DNA of 64,000 bases, taken from contig OX459097.1 in NCBI GenBank assembly GCA_949775045.1, positions 6,961,685-7,025,684 of the forward strand. Reading direction: 5' to 3'. Within the stretch, counting starts at the first letter, position 1; every line of letters begins with the position of its first letter. The translations under genes and the position numbers were made by a program. The notes below the pieces were generated by a model. The model saw nothing but the letters and a program-made list of their open reading frames with translations, made no database searches and had not been told where the DNA came from. Below, in pieces: positions 38,101 through 47,800 of this stretch. This DNA comes from Metridium senile. Taxonomy: Eukaryota; Cnidaria; Anthozoa; Actiniaria; Metridiidae.

Positions 38101-38204
38101 ATCTCGTTATTTGCTTCTTTATGTTGACTGTCATTATTTGCAGATGATATTCCTTTCAGTAAATCCCTTAATGCGCAGAAAATTAGCTGAAATATAACAA
38201 TCAT
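23116..38204 (-). CDS. EXD3: Exonuclease mut-7 homologue (DEDDy 3'-5' exonuclease + Mut7-C)
   Basis: Exons 5'->3': 38087-38204, 36435-37225, 35777-35830, 35201-35247, 34417-34512, 34166-34266, 33255-33328, 31810-31961, 30709-30904, 30020-30087, 29542-29678, 28911-29020, 27964-28153, 26963-27095, 26044-26089, 25284-25442, 24765-24818, 23970-24098, 23116-23418. All phases agree (~985 aa; human EXD3 ~876). Visible motifs: Exo I FDAEW (D551/E553), Exo II YGCEGDF (D618), Exo III YAALDAY (Y710/D714), so the DEDDy set is complete. A Mut7-C domain follows (VVDTMLQGLGRNLRCCGVDV, then LTSGTPYY and FNVKVTSRDIFSRCQ). A zinc ribbon (C884/C887, C958/C961, CGKIFWEGSH) ends the protein. In C. elegans, MUT-7 acts in RNAi and transposon silencing; the vertebrate role is less clear. 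The first exon and start are uncertain. Exon 27964-28153 is flanked by tandem arrays (see findings). Confidence 0.88.
23740..23913. mobile_element. TAGACCTCTTTACC MITE, copy 1
   Basis: The left end tagacctctttacctcc pairs with the right end ggtaaagaggtcta. The interior is nearly identical to the copy at 47846-48027 (catatgcaaatt, catttacatgtgaa, gatcacgtgatgct in the opposite strand). It lies in the last EXD3 intron. Confidence 0.85.
24200..24397. mobile_element. TAGCCTCC MITE, copy 1
   Basis: The ends tagcctccttcgcaggcatc and tgcctgtggaggaggcta form the inverted repeat. The interior tcttatatctcttttcatc is shared with the copy at 33883-34058. It lies in an EXD3 intron. Confidence 0.8.
24929..25160. 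repeat. (GAT)n microsatellite, imperfect
   Basis: Imperfect GAT/GATGAT runs with repeated acaatggcgataat punctuation lie in an EXD3 intron between exons 24765-24818 and 25284-25442. Confidence 0.9.
26690..26940. mobile_element. Palindromic MITE
   Basis: gtccccatcacggttccctg...atcttgaaaggtagc (from 26690) is mirrored by gctacctttcaagatggcgc...gtgacgggaac (to 26940). It ends 22 bp from the donor of EXD3 exon 26963-27095. Confidence 0.8.
27310..27570. repeat. (CAT/CAC)n microsatellite
   Basis: Imperfect CAT, CAC and CAA trinucleotide repeats lie in the EXD3 intron and run into the 93-bp donor array. Confidence 0.85.
27576..27990 (-). repeat. 93-bp tandem array spanning an EXD3 5' splice site
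   Basis: Five copies of the junction GACCAGCTGA(C/T)(A/G)TATGCAG|GTGAG occur on the minus strand. The last exonic base would lie at 27964, 27865, 27772, 27679 or 27586 (spacings 99, 93, 93, 93). The sequence between copies encodes EYRVIMVMVVM(A/T)N followed by a Val run with no stop, so all donors keep the frame. The 27964 junction is taken as the normal exon end because it is the shortest form and its flanking LLADQL matches the family best. Confidence 0.9.
28125..28650 (-). repeat. ~110-127-bp tandem array covering the 5' end of the same EXD3 exon
   Basis: Five copies, each containing minus-strand TGTCAAAG|ATACT acceptor-like sequence near 28153, 28264, 28377, 28500 and 28627, followed by sequence encoding LELPQVKKKIKLL-type peptide. 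Only the copy nearest the array end continues into the conserved FDMERGLSELV coding sequence. The others are truncated duplicates lying in the upstream intron. Confidence 0.8.
29181..29260. repeat. Foldback, GCGGAGCTT arms
   Basis: atcagtttagaggcggagct and agctccgcctccaaactgat are reverse complements around a ~40-bp loop, in an EXD3 intron. Confidence 0.75.
30122..30700. repeat. GATT-rich higher-order repeat (~118 bp)
   Basis: Three to four copies of a ~118-bp unit (gaatgaatgacggcttacat...) are built of GATT and GACT tetranucleotides. The array ends within 10 bp of the donor of EXD3 exon 30709-30904. The derived SINQSINQ frames are artefacts. Confidence 0.9.
30933..31122. mobile_element. Tc1/pogo-like MITE, second copy
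   Basis: cagtgaaaccccgccttatg...ggattaatggggttccaatg is the same family as 20526-20711 in opposite orientation, preceded by TA. It sits 28 bp upstream (in the transcript) of the acceptor of EXD3 exon 30709-30904, so the branch point is probably inside the element. Confidence 0.85.
31291..31492. mobile_element. Palindromic MITE (TTTTACAGTGCGA ends)
   Basis: ttttacagtgcgaatcgaaa...accgtgggcacc is mirrored by ggtgcccacggttttttgac...cgcactgtaaa. It lies in an EXD3 intron. Confidence 0.8.
31631..31787. mobile_element. Palindromic element with ~50-bp arms
   Basis: gccgaatcgaaatatggcgt...cttgactgactagcctc is mirrored by gaggctagtcagtcaagaac...acgccatatttcgattcgg. It ends 23 bp from the donor of EXD3 exon 31810-31961. 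Confidence 0.85.
32030..32395. repeat. TTCC/TTCG tetranucleotide microsatellite
   Basis: A long pyrimidine-rich tract of TTCC, then TTCG repeats, in an EXD3 intron. Open frames through it (Ser/Phe-rich) are artefacts. Confidence 0.9.
32391..32595 (+). pseudogene. Reverse-transcriptase palm fragment (DIRS/gypsy-like retrotransposon relic)
   Basis: The plus-strand frame reads LPFGLRSSPSLFLRFSDAL, then GVSPVWHYLDDFWSCGPP and KTNYDTM. The FGLRS.P motif followed ~25 residues later by YLDDF is the signature of reverse-transcriptase motifs B/C, and the spacing resembles DIRS-type elements. Only ~65 residues remain. The upstream part is replaced by the TTCC/TTCG tract and no other retroelement domain is seen nearby. 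It is antisense inside an EXD3 intron. Confidence 0.65.
33415..33603. mobile_element. MITE, CAGTGGCGGATCTAGG ends
   Basis: cagtggcggatctaggaata and cactacccctagatccgccactg form the TIRs. The 6-bp flanks aataac (33409-33414 and 33604-33609) are a likely target duplication. The interior is G-rich (ggggggtggggg type). Confidence 0.85.
33767..34105. mobile_element. Foldback element with a nested MITE
   Basis: The outer arms are gcccactttagatattttgg...tgagtgtcataca (33767) and tgtatgtgacactcaacc...gaaagtgggc (to 34104). A TAGCCTCC MITE (33883-34058) is inserted inside. Both lie in an EXD3 intron. Confidence 0.8.
33883..34058. mobile_element. TAGCCTCC MITE, copy 2 (nested)
   Basis: The ends tagcctcctccgcaggcaac and gtagcctgcggaggaggcta match copy 1 at 24200-24397, including the interior ctcttatatctcttttcatc. 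Confidence 0.85.
34762..35010. mobile_element. MITE, CAGGGCTGTCAA ends
   Basis: cagggctgtcaactctcctg at the left and ggggttgacagccctg at the right form the TIRs. The flanking ATTTTA on both sides is a likely target duplication. The interior carries cccggattataatccggg. EXD3 intron. Confidence 0.8.
35475..35769. mobile_element. Long palindromic MITE with 9-bp target duplication at an EXD3 splice donor
   Basis: Near-perfect arms (catcctcgggaacccagggg...gaattttgac and its complement) leave a small centre near 35620. GACATACCT occurs directly at both ends (35466-35474, 35770-35778). A 9-bp duplication fits Mutator-like elements (inference). The right-hand duplication contains the last two exonic bases and first seven intronic bases of EXD3 exon 35777-35830. 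Confidence 0.9.
36289..36370. repeat. Foldback (GTCTG...AATATCAGACC arms)
   Basis: gtctgtatggaaaatatcag...acc and ggtctgatatttccccatacacagac are imperfect reverse complements. EXD3 intron. Confidence 0.7.
37515..37795. mobile_element. Palindromic MITE (CAACGTTTTTTGAAATAGCTG family)
   Basis: The left ctatttcaaaaaacgtagaa...actgaatagtgcattgca is matched at the right by ggaatgcagtatgcagcc...ttcaacgttttttgaaatag. A related copy occupies about 63345-63590. It lies in the first EXD3 intron. Confidence 0.75.
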
Positions 38205-39147
38205 ACCGTCTGCTTTGACAAACGTACACACACAGAGAACGGCACGTTGGATGAACTCGTTCCCAGGGCACTAGAACGCGCGCCAAGCATAACGCAAACA
38301 TCTGGGTGACAAACAAGCAAGAGGTCAGTTGATATATATAAAATCACAACAAAAAATAGAACTTGTTTTAAATTTTATGGAAATGATAACAATGAGCAAA
38401 TATAAATAATTATGATATTGTTTTTTTGACCTAATGTGATCTTCAAACATTCTTGATTGCGATTGGTTGGCTACTGTACAGTTTGGTTAAAACATCATTT
38501 GTGCAGCTTGCCTGATGACTTGTGCATTTTGAAAAATCATAATTTTTAAGCTATGCTTGTAGTATAATTTTTTAAAACTGTAATGGAATTATTGGATTTC
38601 TTATTGCTCACTGCCTGTTTCTGTATAAATATTTTGGTTGTTTAAAACATTTTGAATGACAATATTCCATACCGTGGGGGAGGGGGAAGTACTGCCTTTG
38701 TCAAAGTGGTCGGGGTGACCAGCGCTCCTTTGAGGTTGAAAATATTCCCTGTGCATGCCTTTCAGGGTCCTTTTAGGGTTCTTGCTCAAAAGTCAATTAT
38801 GTAATATGACTCTGTACCTGTGAAGGTCATTTTTGAGGGCTTTCTTAGTAAACATATGTTTAGCTGCCAAGAACATCGCATAGGGGTTTCATAGCTTTTT
38901 TTTTTCCATAATAAATTCACAAATTATCACAGCAATGAGATTCCTGTTTTCATTATCATTTATTTATTTGATGTCTTTCACCACAGGAAGCCCTGTAGAC
39001 ACTTTTGGGATCCACTATTAAATTCATAAAAAGTCTATAAATGTTTGAAAAAATCTTGACAACTTTAAATCTATTTAATTTTTAAAAGAGTCTACCTTTC
39101 TGCAATGTGTATATCTATATTGTTAAATATTAAGTATAATTCATTTT

Positions 39148-42100
39148 CTAATCAAGTAGTTCTGGTTGAGGTGTTAGTCTTGCTATAACATGCTGTGGCA
39201 AGCAATATACTGGATTTATGTCTCTGACTTCATCGCTTCCCAGTAGAGATAGACCTGCCAGGCCAAATAATGTATGGAATGGGTCAACCTGAAATAATAA
39301 TAATAACAAAAATTATGGATAGGTAAATAAATGGGTATTGCAAGAGATGGGTGGATAAGAGACTACATGAATAAACAGATAGAGGTTGGATGGATGGATG
39401 GATGAATAAATGAATGCATGATCAAATGAATGATTCCATCCATGAATGAATAAAAGTAAAGAATAGTATTTTCATAGTAATAGTCCCTTCAGCTGAAGCT
39501 GATCTTCTAGAGAGCTGACGGTGCGCTCATTTTACTTCCCTCTCTCCATCAATGCTCCGTTTTATGGGTATCTAAAGCTACTTAAAGCTACACGGAAAGA
39601 AGAGAAGTTGAAACAAGGATGCGAGGTCACTGAGAATCAAACTTGGGACCTCTTGTACAGAACGCAGTGCACTAACCAATTAGTGTGCCATCCTTGCTTC
39701 TTAATGATGGAGGGATGATAGATGAATGATTAAATGCATGATCAAAATAAATGGATGGATTGATGAATGAATTAGCCAGTCAGTCAGTATTAAGTATGAT
39801 TATGTAAAAGAAAGAAAGAAAAACAAAGAATATGCATAAATGGACAGATGGATGGATAGATGAATAAATAAATGGATGATCAAATGAATAAATGAATGAG
39901 TTAGTCAGTAAGTATGATTGAGTAACAGAACAAAAGGAAAAAAATGAATAAGACAGTATATGCATGAATGAGAAATGGATAGTTGGATAGATGAATAAAT
40001 TAATGCATGATTGGATGGATGGATGGATGGATGGATGGGAAAATGAACAAAGAAGGGATGGATAAATGAGTGAATGGATGAATGAATAAAAGAAAACAAA
40101 CCATGCTAGCCTGCATAGCAAGCATTTATTTGGGGGGAACAGAAACAAATGGTTTTGGGGTAGCTGTGTTACCAATGTGGCAGCTCGAAACCTAAGATGA
40201 GTACCTCTCCCCCACCTCTGTTTTTTGCACTCGTCTTAGGAGTTACCTGGCCATATCAGTAACACAGCTATCTCAAAACAGCTTTTTCCATTCCCCCCAA
40301 AAGAAACGTTTGCTACGTAGGCTAAAACCATGTCAGTGTTCATGTTATACTTACCATGTCACCAGGTCTATCTGCTATTCCTCCTATCTCAGAGTCTTGG
40401 CATGCTAGGATATATATTTTAAGCTTTTCCTAAAAAATTAAAAATCATCAAAAATTGAAATGTCTACAGGTGCAAACAGGGTCTAATGGTAATGATCTGT
40501 TTGTGTGTCTAGTCTCAACAATGATTGTTAATGCAAGTATCCTAGTACATTTTGGAATCCAAAAACATCCTTTTGTTGAAATTAAAATTGTTTTATGGCA
40601 TCATGCTTAAAAGTACCTGGAGTAAAGTAAAAGGGTCAAAACGCAGTATTTGGAATGTTACGGAGGGGAAGACAAAACCTTTTCTTTACCTGTAGCTACT
40701 TATAACTATAGAATATTTTACCATAATTGCATGTTAACATCACAGATAACTACCAGTACTACAGGCACATGTGAGTAAACAAATATACAAACATCAGTAT
40801 CTTGGTCACAATAAAAATGTCAAGTGTTACGGAGGGGAACAGAGAAACTAAAATACTGCGTTTTTACCCAAAAGCAATTTTCAATGAACTAGTTGGTTAC
40901 CTTGTCAATCCAGTGTACTTTTCCAAGGATCTTCAATGATGCAAGCACCCACCAGGAGTAACAAACATCAGGAAGCTTCTCTGGGCGACCTGTCAATCAA
41001 ACAGAACCTTAGTGCTACATACAATAACATATATATTTTATTTGAACAGCATCATGTTTTACAATTGTTTTTTTACATTTAACATTCAAGCTACCTACAA
41101 CAACCTATAAGGGCAAGAGTAGCATGTAAGTAGCAAATAGATCGAGGGATTGAGGGAGGGAGGGAGGGAGGGAGGAGGAGGGAGGGAAATAAAAAGGAGT
41201 GAAGTTGAAAGTTAGTGTCAGTGTACAAAGTTGTTTCTGTTTGATACTGACCATTCAAACCTCCTGAAGGAAGCTGTCTCTCACAAAGCCACCAACCAAG
41301 CATGTCTACATTAACATGATGTAGAGCATGTGCAATAGACAATGCACCCAGACAGCAGTAGATCTGACAACAACAGAATATAATTAAAATTGAATAGGCC
41401 TTTTGCAACAATAGGTCATGTGACCCTATCCCTTTTAAATCGAACAGCTGTGTCAAAATGAACATCAGAAATATAGTTTATATATCATTAGTTTATATTC
41501 TGTATTTATTAATTATTTTATTTATATTGAGTGACTATTACTTCCAACATGGCAGTGGCTTTGCAATCTATAGCTCAATGTTCTGTCATATGTACTATCA
41601 TGTTTTTCAAAATAGTAATACCTGTCCAGCATGGGATTCAGATCCTGGTCGACAACCAAACCCTCCATCAAAATTCATACACTATTACTATTACTTCCAA
41701 CATGGCAGTGCCTTTGTAATCTATAGCTCAATGTTCTGTCCTGTACTAATAATGTTTTTCAAATAATACCTGTCCAGCATGGGATTCAGATCCTGGTCGA
41801 CAACCAAACCCTCCATCAAAATTCATACACTTGATAACATATTCTACAGCTTTATCTAAATCAATGGCATCAAGATGACCCTGTACAGACAAATACATGA
41901 GTCAATAGAGCATGATTAAAATAAGGAGGGCAAAATTTAATTCAAAACAGATACAGTATTCCCTTAATTGATATTTTTAAGCCTGACATTAAAAATAGTT
42001 TCCTGTGTACAGCCATCCCCACCCCTCCCCTCCTACTTTTCTTTTCATAGGAGGGGAGGGGTGGGGACGGCTGTACACTGGCTATAAAAATAGCTGCAAG

Positions 42101-43294
42101 GGAGACTAGGTAGACATATAATTATAGGTTCTTTCATTCGACACAAAAAGAATTAAAGACAAATTACAGCGCGACGGACCTTACCGTGGCCACCCAATTA
42201 AAGTTTTGTACAAGTTAGCTTAGCGTTCAAAACTTTCTCTTTTCAAATTACTTGCTACACCTTCTCAAATTTAAACATCCTGGGAGGTTTTTCAGACACT
42301 TATAAACTTCACTCTTGTCTTCACTTTGAACATTTCAAAGTGTTTACCATTTGACACTCGGTGTGTCTTTTATATTAAGGTCAAATTCTCGCTTTCTGAT
42401 TGGTTAACTTGTACAAAACTTTAATATTCATCTTTAGTGATACTTTGTTTATTTATATATAATTTACATATTTTTTACTTACTAAAATTTGTAAGCAGGC
42501 TAAAGCACACATGGAAAATCTAGTATCAATTTCACCTGTTGATAAAAGCAAAAAAAAAAAATGAAAAAATGTTCCATCGATATGATTGTTACATGTACTA
42601 CTAAAGTATCTTGTAAATTAATGAAAACGTTGTATTTTGTAAACCTTACCCCATTTATCGCCAAAGAAAGAACCATCAGGCTGCTGTAATTTAACTACAT
42701 ATTCTACAACTTTCTTGACATTGACTTCTTCTAATGCATCATAGAGCAGGAGAATCTACAAATTTAAACAACACAAAGTTGTGATGAATTCTTTTTTGCT
42801 TCTTCCACTAGCTGTTCCGTGTTGTTTCTTCTCTTTCGTACGTTCCCCATTCAATTCATTTCCCTCCCTTTCTTTTTCCACATGCGTTGCACCTGATACA
42901 CAGGTTTAATGTATCAGGTGGCAGGTGCAGACCCAGGAAGAATGACAGGAGGTGATTGTTTTGTGTGCTTGCCATGACCACCTCAAAATCCGCCACAATA
43001 TACTACTTTGTGGACACTCTAGATTTGTTTTGGTGATGATATATAGTTAAAAAACTCATGTTTTTAAAGCAGACTAGCTACCGCCAAAATAGCTAGCAAA
43101 AGTATAATAAAATATTAAGAATTGGCTACTTGACAAAACTACTATGAAAAGCACTAGTCAGAGTGGTAATAAATATCCGTTGAAAATGTGGCCTTAGGGG
43201 TGTTTTATTTTTTTGTACCACATGACCAATTTTGAGCAAAATTATTGGCCAGAAGCGATCACATGGTACAAAAACGAGACAGAATTTCAAACAA

Positions 43295-43326
<32 letters not shown>

Positions 43327-44657
43327 GTAATAACTATTATTCCCTCAATCCACCCCCCTATATCCTTGCCTGGGTAATCTACACCTATTTTAAAAATTGT
43401 TGTTGCAGCCGAAGTTACAGTCCGCACTCTAAAGCCTGCAAAGGATGTCGGATACATGGACTTAATTTGTGATTTATTGCATGTTTTTATAGAAATATTT
43501 CTATTTATATCTACCACAAGAACAACTTGCTATGTTAATATAACACAAACACGTACAACCAAAATATGTTATGAATATAAACCAATAACAAGAGAATTGT
43601 GCAATACGGACATCCTTTGCAGGCTTCAGAGTGTGGACTGTGGCTTTGTTTGCAAAAACGATTTTTGAAATAGGTGTATATTTAAGTGATACTTTACCTG
43701 TACTGCACTAAGTGTGTATAGCAAGTGTGGATCATGATTGATACTAGCACTGAAGCCACCATTATCATGCTGACAAGACTTGACAAAATTGATTATTTCA
43801 TCTTTATCCATGGCATCTAATTTATCCATAAGACTCATAGCAGTCAATCCCCAGTATACACCACTCATACGAAGATATTCTGTCATACAATAGTCCTAAT
43901 GGAAGAAATGGTTAGACATCATTCACTTAGGTTTAAAACATAGGGCTATTCCACTTTATATCCACCTCCCCCCCTCCCCCCTGTTGACGAGATGTTTTGA
44001 GGGGGTACCCTGTTATTTGAGATTTTCTGAGGGGATTAGGAAATTTACATAATTATACTTGAAAATGAAGGGGTGACTTGAAAATGCATATTTTCTGAGG
44101 GGAGGGGTACTTTTTTTCTGAAGGGGTGACTTCAAAATGCATATTTTCTGAGGGGGGTGGGGGAATGGGTGTAGGAGTACTTTTTCTGAAGGGGTAACTT
44201 GAAAATGTATATTTTCTGAGGGGGGGGGGGGGGGGTTCTTTTTCTGATGAATTGAGCATCAGAAAAGTTATCAAACACGAAGGAATTGCCCTTACAAAAT
44301 CTGTATCTTTCTTTTTTCCATAACTTTCTATGAACGCTGAATGTTTGTCAAGAAACAAAGTCTTGGGAGCATCGTCTGCGATTTTGACATCTTTTATTTG
44401 GGTACCCTGTGTAGATTGAGATCAGTTTAGGTTAGAATAAAACTAAGGTTCGTTTATAGTTTCAAGAAACTATTTAGTTAGTATTTCAAATGGATGCATT
44501 TCTAAAAATAATACATACAAATGTGTTTCTAAAACTAATTTTGAATCGCGTTGCTCTCAATTTTCGGTTTCTCAAAATCGCGGCTATAAATCGCATTGAT
44601 TGCAAAACAACAAACAACTCAAGTAATAGTCTACAACATTAGCATCTTACTTACCAT
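39148..44657 (-). CDS. RABGGTB: Rab geranylgeranyltransferase beta subunit
   Basis: Catalytic subunit of GGTase-II, which with RABGGTA and REP adds geranylgeranyl groups to C-terminal cysteines of Rab GTPases in the cytosol. Exons: 44655-44657 (ATG only), 44296-44406, 43698-43895, 42650-42755, 42483-42535, 41770-41880, 41252-41363, 40901-40989, 40355-40429, 39148-39288. All join in frame to 332 aa (human 331). Prenyltransferase repeats read throughout: [67 protein letters not shown]. Zinc ligands are seen at D239, C241 and H291 (VDPFHTLFG). The start codon is the last three bases of exon 1, directly before GTAAGT, and the second residue (GT..KDV) matches the family. Divergent from UCHL5. Confidence 0.97.
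39390..40090. repeat. GGAT/GAAT tetranucleotide microsatellite tracts
   Basis: Interrupted ATGGATGG, GAAT and AAATGAAT repeats lie in the last RABGGTB intron (39390-39450 and 39715-40090). Ser/Ile/His-rich frames across them are artefacts. Confidence 0.85.
39600..39705 (-). mobile_element. tRNA-derived SINE relic
   Basis: The minus strand reads GGATGGCACACTAATTGG (A-box-like), then GTTAGTGCACTGCG, GAGGTCCCAAG and TTTGATTCTC (B-box-like), as in tRNA-headed SINEs. Only the head is recognised. It lies in the last RABGGTB intron, between microsatellite tracts. Confidence 0.55.
40107..40324. mobile_element. Palindromic MITE (GCTAGCCTGC ends)
   Basis: tagcctgcatagcaagcatt...gggtagctgtgttac is mirrored by gtaacacagctatctcaaaa...cgtttgctacgtaggcta. 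A half-copy of the same family is visible at 35398-35466. RABGGTB intron 9. Confidence 0.8.
40633..40869. mobile_element. GGGTCAAAACGCAGTATTT MITE, copy 1
   Basis: The ends gggtcaaaacgcagtattt and aaatactgcgtttttaccc enclose direct gttacggaggggaa motifs. The element matches 51805-52044 over its whole length. RABGGTB intron 8. Confidence 0.85.
41147..41187. repeat. (GGGA)n microsatellite
   Basis: A short run of gaggga repeats in RABGGTB intron 7. Confidence 0.9.
41534..41831 (-). repeat. Tandem duplication including the 3' half of RABGGTB exon 6
   Basis: Two ~145-150-bp copies (41534-41687, 41688-41831) begin actattacttccaacatggc and end aaaattcatacac. Copy 2 overlaps true exon 6. Copy 1 carries 61 bp of exon 6 (41622-41682), including the donor. 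Being truncated, it lacks an acceptor and the first half of the exon, so it should be intronic. Confidence 0.9.
42005..42078. repeat. Near-perfect hairpin, ~31-bp arms
   Basis: gtgtacagccatccccaccc... pairs with ...gggtggggacggctgtacac around a 12-bp loop, with one mismatch. The strongly purine/pyrimidine-biased arms would form a stable hairpin. RABGGTB intron 5. Confidence 0.85.
43380..43678. mobile_element. TACACCTATTT MITE, copy 1
   Basis: Ends tacacctattttaaaaattg and aacgatttttgaaataggtgta; the interior is itself palindromic (gcctgcaaaggatgtcgg / ccgacatcctttgcaggc type). It matches 50211-50509. RABGGTB intron 3. Confidence 0.85.
43960..44240. repeat. G-rich degenerate repeat with a ~16-G run
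   Basis: Four copies of (a/g)tgacttgaaaatgcatat...tctgagggg..tactttt lie at 44060-44240, ending in a run of about 16 G at 44219-44236. G-quadruplex potential is high on the plus strand. RABGGTB intron 2. Confidence 0.85.
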
Positions 44658-44818
44658 CTTTAACGCTTTATATCTTTACTATAGTCGATTACAAGACAAC
44701 ATCTAAAATATCAATTCACATCTTTAACCCACCATATTTACTAGATGGGCACAACAGCTGTGCATTTTCAACGCCGGCTCAATAAAATACGCGATTAGCC
44801 TTATGGGTAATTTTTAAA
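44658..44818. promoter_or_regulatory. 161-bp bidirectional promoter, RABGGTB / UCHL5
   Basis: Only 161 bp lie between the two start codons, so both 5'UTRs and core promoters must share this space. No TATA box is obvious in a suitable place. The UCHL5 ATG has an aaaATGGCGG context. Confidence 0.75.
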
Positions 44819-47800
44819 ATGGCGGCCGGTGCGGAATGGTGTTTGATGGAAAGCGATCCTGGCGTTTTTACCGAACTTATTCGAGGTTTTGGTAAGAAAT
44901 GGCTGATGAAAATTTAATATATAAGTGATAACATATTTATCTTGATATTTAGTAGGTTATATATTTCTATAAAAGTATATTTTTATCACGTTATTATTTT
45001 CGAAAAGTTTGTCTTCTGTTTTGACGGCATCTCACACGTGAGTGACTTTTTTCATTTGACTTTAAATTATTTTAAAGGTTGCACTGGAGTTCAAGTTGAA
45101 GAAATGTACAGTCTTGATCAAGCATCGCTAGAAAGTTTAAGGTAAATATGGGCATGGTTTATAAAAATATGTAAAGCAAAAAAAAGAAAAATTAAAATTG
45201 AGACGCAATTCCTATGTTTTAATAAGGTAGTCGTACCTATTATCGCGCACATCCTATTATCGTGCTTTTTGTAAAAAATAATATATATCTTCTATCTTTG
45301 ATAGACAGACAAGACCCAGTATTTACAATAGAATCATAGAACACAATGATTAGCACCTACAAACACACCAACATTACATGAGTCGAGGCATAATAATTAT
45401 AAATAAATACCACTACTGTCTTTATATTTCGTTAATCTGAACATGATTTTCTCTCACTTGGGTTATTAAAAATGGAAACTAGCGAGTAAACAAGTATAGG
45501 CTGCATCGGTGTTTGATATAAATGATAGGTAATATGAAATTTGTAACACCGTAAAAAAATGTTGACTTAACTTTACCTATCATGGGTTATTAAAACATCA
45601 GACACCAACAAGTGCATCAACATAGTAGTTGTTATAAGTTTTGTATTTTCATTTGATTATACAGACCTGTCCATGGACTAATATTCCTGTTTAAATGGAG
45701 ACAAGGAGAGGAGCCGGTTGGTACAGTCGTACAAGACAGTAGATCACTGGGAATTTTCTTTGCAAAACAGGTAGAATTGAAGGGTTATTTTTCTGACAAC
45801 AAGATGACATTATAGTTTGCAACATGTTTGTTTGTCTGACTGACTGACTGACTGACTGACTGACTGACTGACTGACTGACTGACTGACTGACTGACTGAC
45901 TGACTGACTGACTGACTGACTGACTGACTGACTGACTGACTGACTGAATGAATAACTGAATGGCTGACTGAATGACTGACTGAATAACTGACTGACTGAC
46001 TGACTGACTGACTGACTGACTGACTGAATGACTGACTGACTGAATAACTGAATGGCTGACTGAATGACTGACTGAATAACTGACTGACTGACTGACTGAA
46101 TGAATGCATTTGAAAGAATATATGAATGAATGTATATGCATGGATAGAAGTGGAATGAATGAATGAATGTATGTGCATTATTAAAGGAATAAATGTATAA
46201 TTTGTAGGAATAGGGGAATGAATACATTACACACATGTATGTATAAATATAGGAATGAATGAAGGAATAAATGGATGCATTAATACATAAATGTTTGAAT
46301 GAATAATTATTGATCAATTGAGTTAATGATAGATTGATTAAATGGTTTACTGACTGATTGATTGATTGATTGATTGATTGATTCAGTGGCTGAGTGATCA
46401 TCTGTCAGAAATTGATTGCATACATAATGCAACTGATTCAATTGTTTTGTCTTGTCAAGGTTATAACCAATGCCTGTGCTACTCAAGCAATACTAAGTGT
46501 TTTGTTGAACACAACACATCCTGATGTTGATATTGGACCAAACCTAAGCTCCTTCAAAGAGTTTTCTAATACATTTGACAGTGCTGTAAGTATGATCATT
46601 AAAGATTCTTTGAACATAATTTTGTCTGTTAGTTTCTCATTGGCCTTCTCTACATGCTGCTCCTTTATATTATGGATTTCCTTTGGTAAAGGCCCAGGCA
46701 AACGGTTTCAACATTTGCTTCAACATCTGTTCGACTTTGTTGAATGGCAATGTTTATACGCTTTTAAACTCTTTCAACATCAATTCAACATTGATTCAAG
46801 ACGTTTCAACAATGTTGAAAGAGTTTAAAAGCGTTTAAACATTGCCATTCACCAAAGTGATCGGATGTTGAAACCGTTTGCCTTAATAATAAGGAAGTCT
46901 AATGCAAAGAAATTAAGATGTTTCAACATCGTCCAATGTCATTCTCAAGTGAGGTTTAATAATTATGTTACAGAGCGTGTAAATATACAAGTATGGCTCC
47001 ATGATTTCAAATTGAACAAAAGCTCGTCAAGTAAATAGTTTTGCTTCAACTGAGTGAGTTTGGGTGTTCACTTTTCGTGATGTTGAAACGTCGTAAATTC
47101 TTTGTGTTTGTGTTCCTTAATAAATTCTGTCTTCTTTGCCACAAGAAGCCTGAGAACTGAAATGGACATGAGGATTAGGGAAGAGGCTAGTTTTTGGTGT
47201 AGGTGGCCTCTGAAATTACACTGTCTTCTTTGTGTTTGTGTTCCTTAATAAATTCTGTCTTCATTGCCACAAGAAGCCTGAGAACTGAAATGAACATGAG
47301 GAGTAGGGAAGAGGCTAGTTTCTGGTGTAGGTGGCCTAAGAAATTACACTAATATTCAATCTAGTTATATAATGACAACAAATATATTTTCTAATTTATA
47401 CAATCATTAATTTTGTACATGATTTAATTTATAGTTAAAAGGTTTGAGTTTAACAAACTCTGATGTCATCAGGAGTGTACACAACAGTTTCTCAAGGTAA
47501 GTACATGCAAACATTGATAAACAATGATCTTTTTTACCTTGTTATCATAAACTGGCCTGCAGTAACTTGCCTATGCTATTGCAGTCAGGATCCCTGTCCC
47601 AGTCAGGAAAAAAGAAAAGCTCTTAGAATTAATAAATGAAAAATTTATTTTAAAATGAAGAAATATTACAGATGATCTTATTTTCAGACAGCAGATGTTT
47701 GAGTTTGATGCCAAGGCTGCACAGAAAGATGATGATGTCTATCATTTCGTTGCTTATGTTCCAATCAATGGAAAACTTTATGAGATTGATGGGCTGAAAG

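Noticed and set aside
38134..38316. Alternative EXD3 start (MFVTQMFALCL... frame)
   Set aside because: Out of frame with the downstream exon unless a 20-bp intron is assumed.
38601..38789. 62-residue minus-strand frame (GHPDHFDKGSTSPSPTVWN)
   Set aside because: Could be an upstream EXD3 exon, but no acceptor/donor joins it in frame and the sequence looks like repeat-derived UTR.
41091..41465. 124-residue minus-strand frame around RABGGTB exon 7
   Set aside because: Contains the true exon 41252-41363 read through into both introns; not a separate gene.
45691..46401. [12 protein letters not shown] frames on the minus strand
   Set aside because: Translations of the (GACT)n microsatellite in a UCHL5 intron; the overlap with exon 3 is on the wrong strand.
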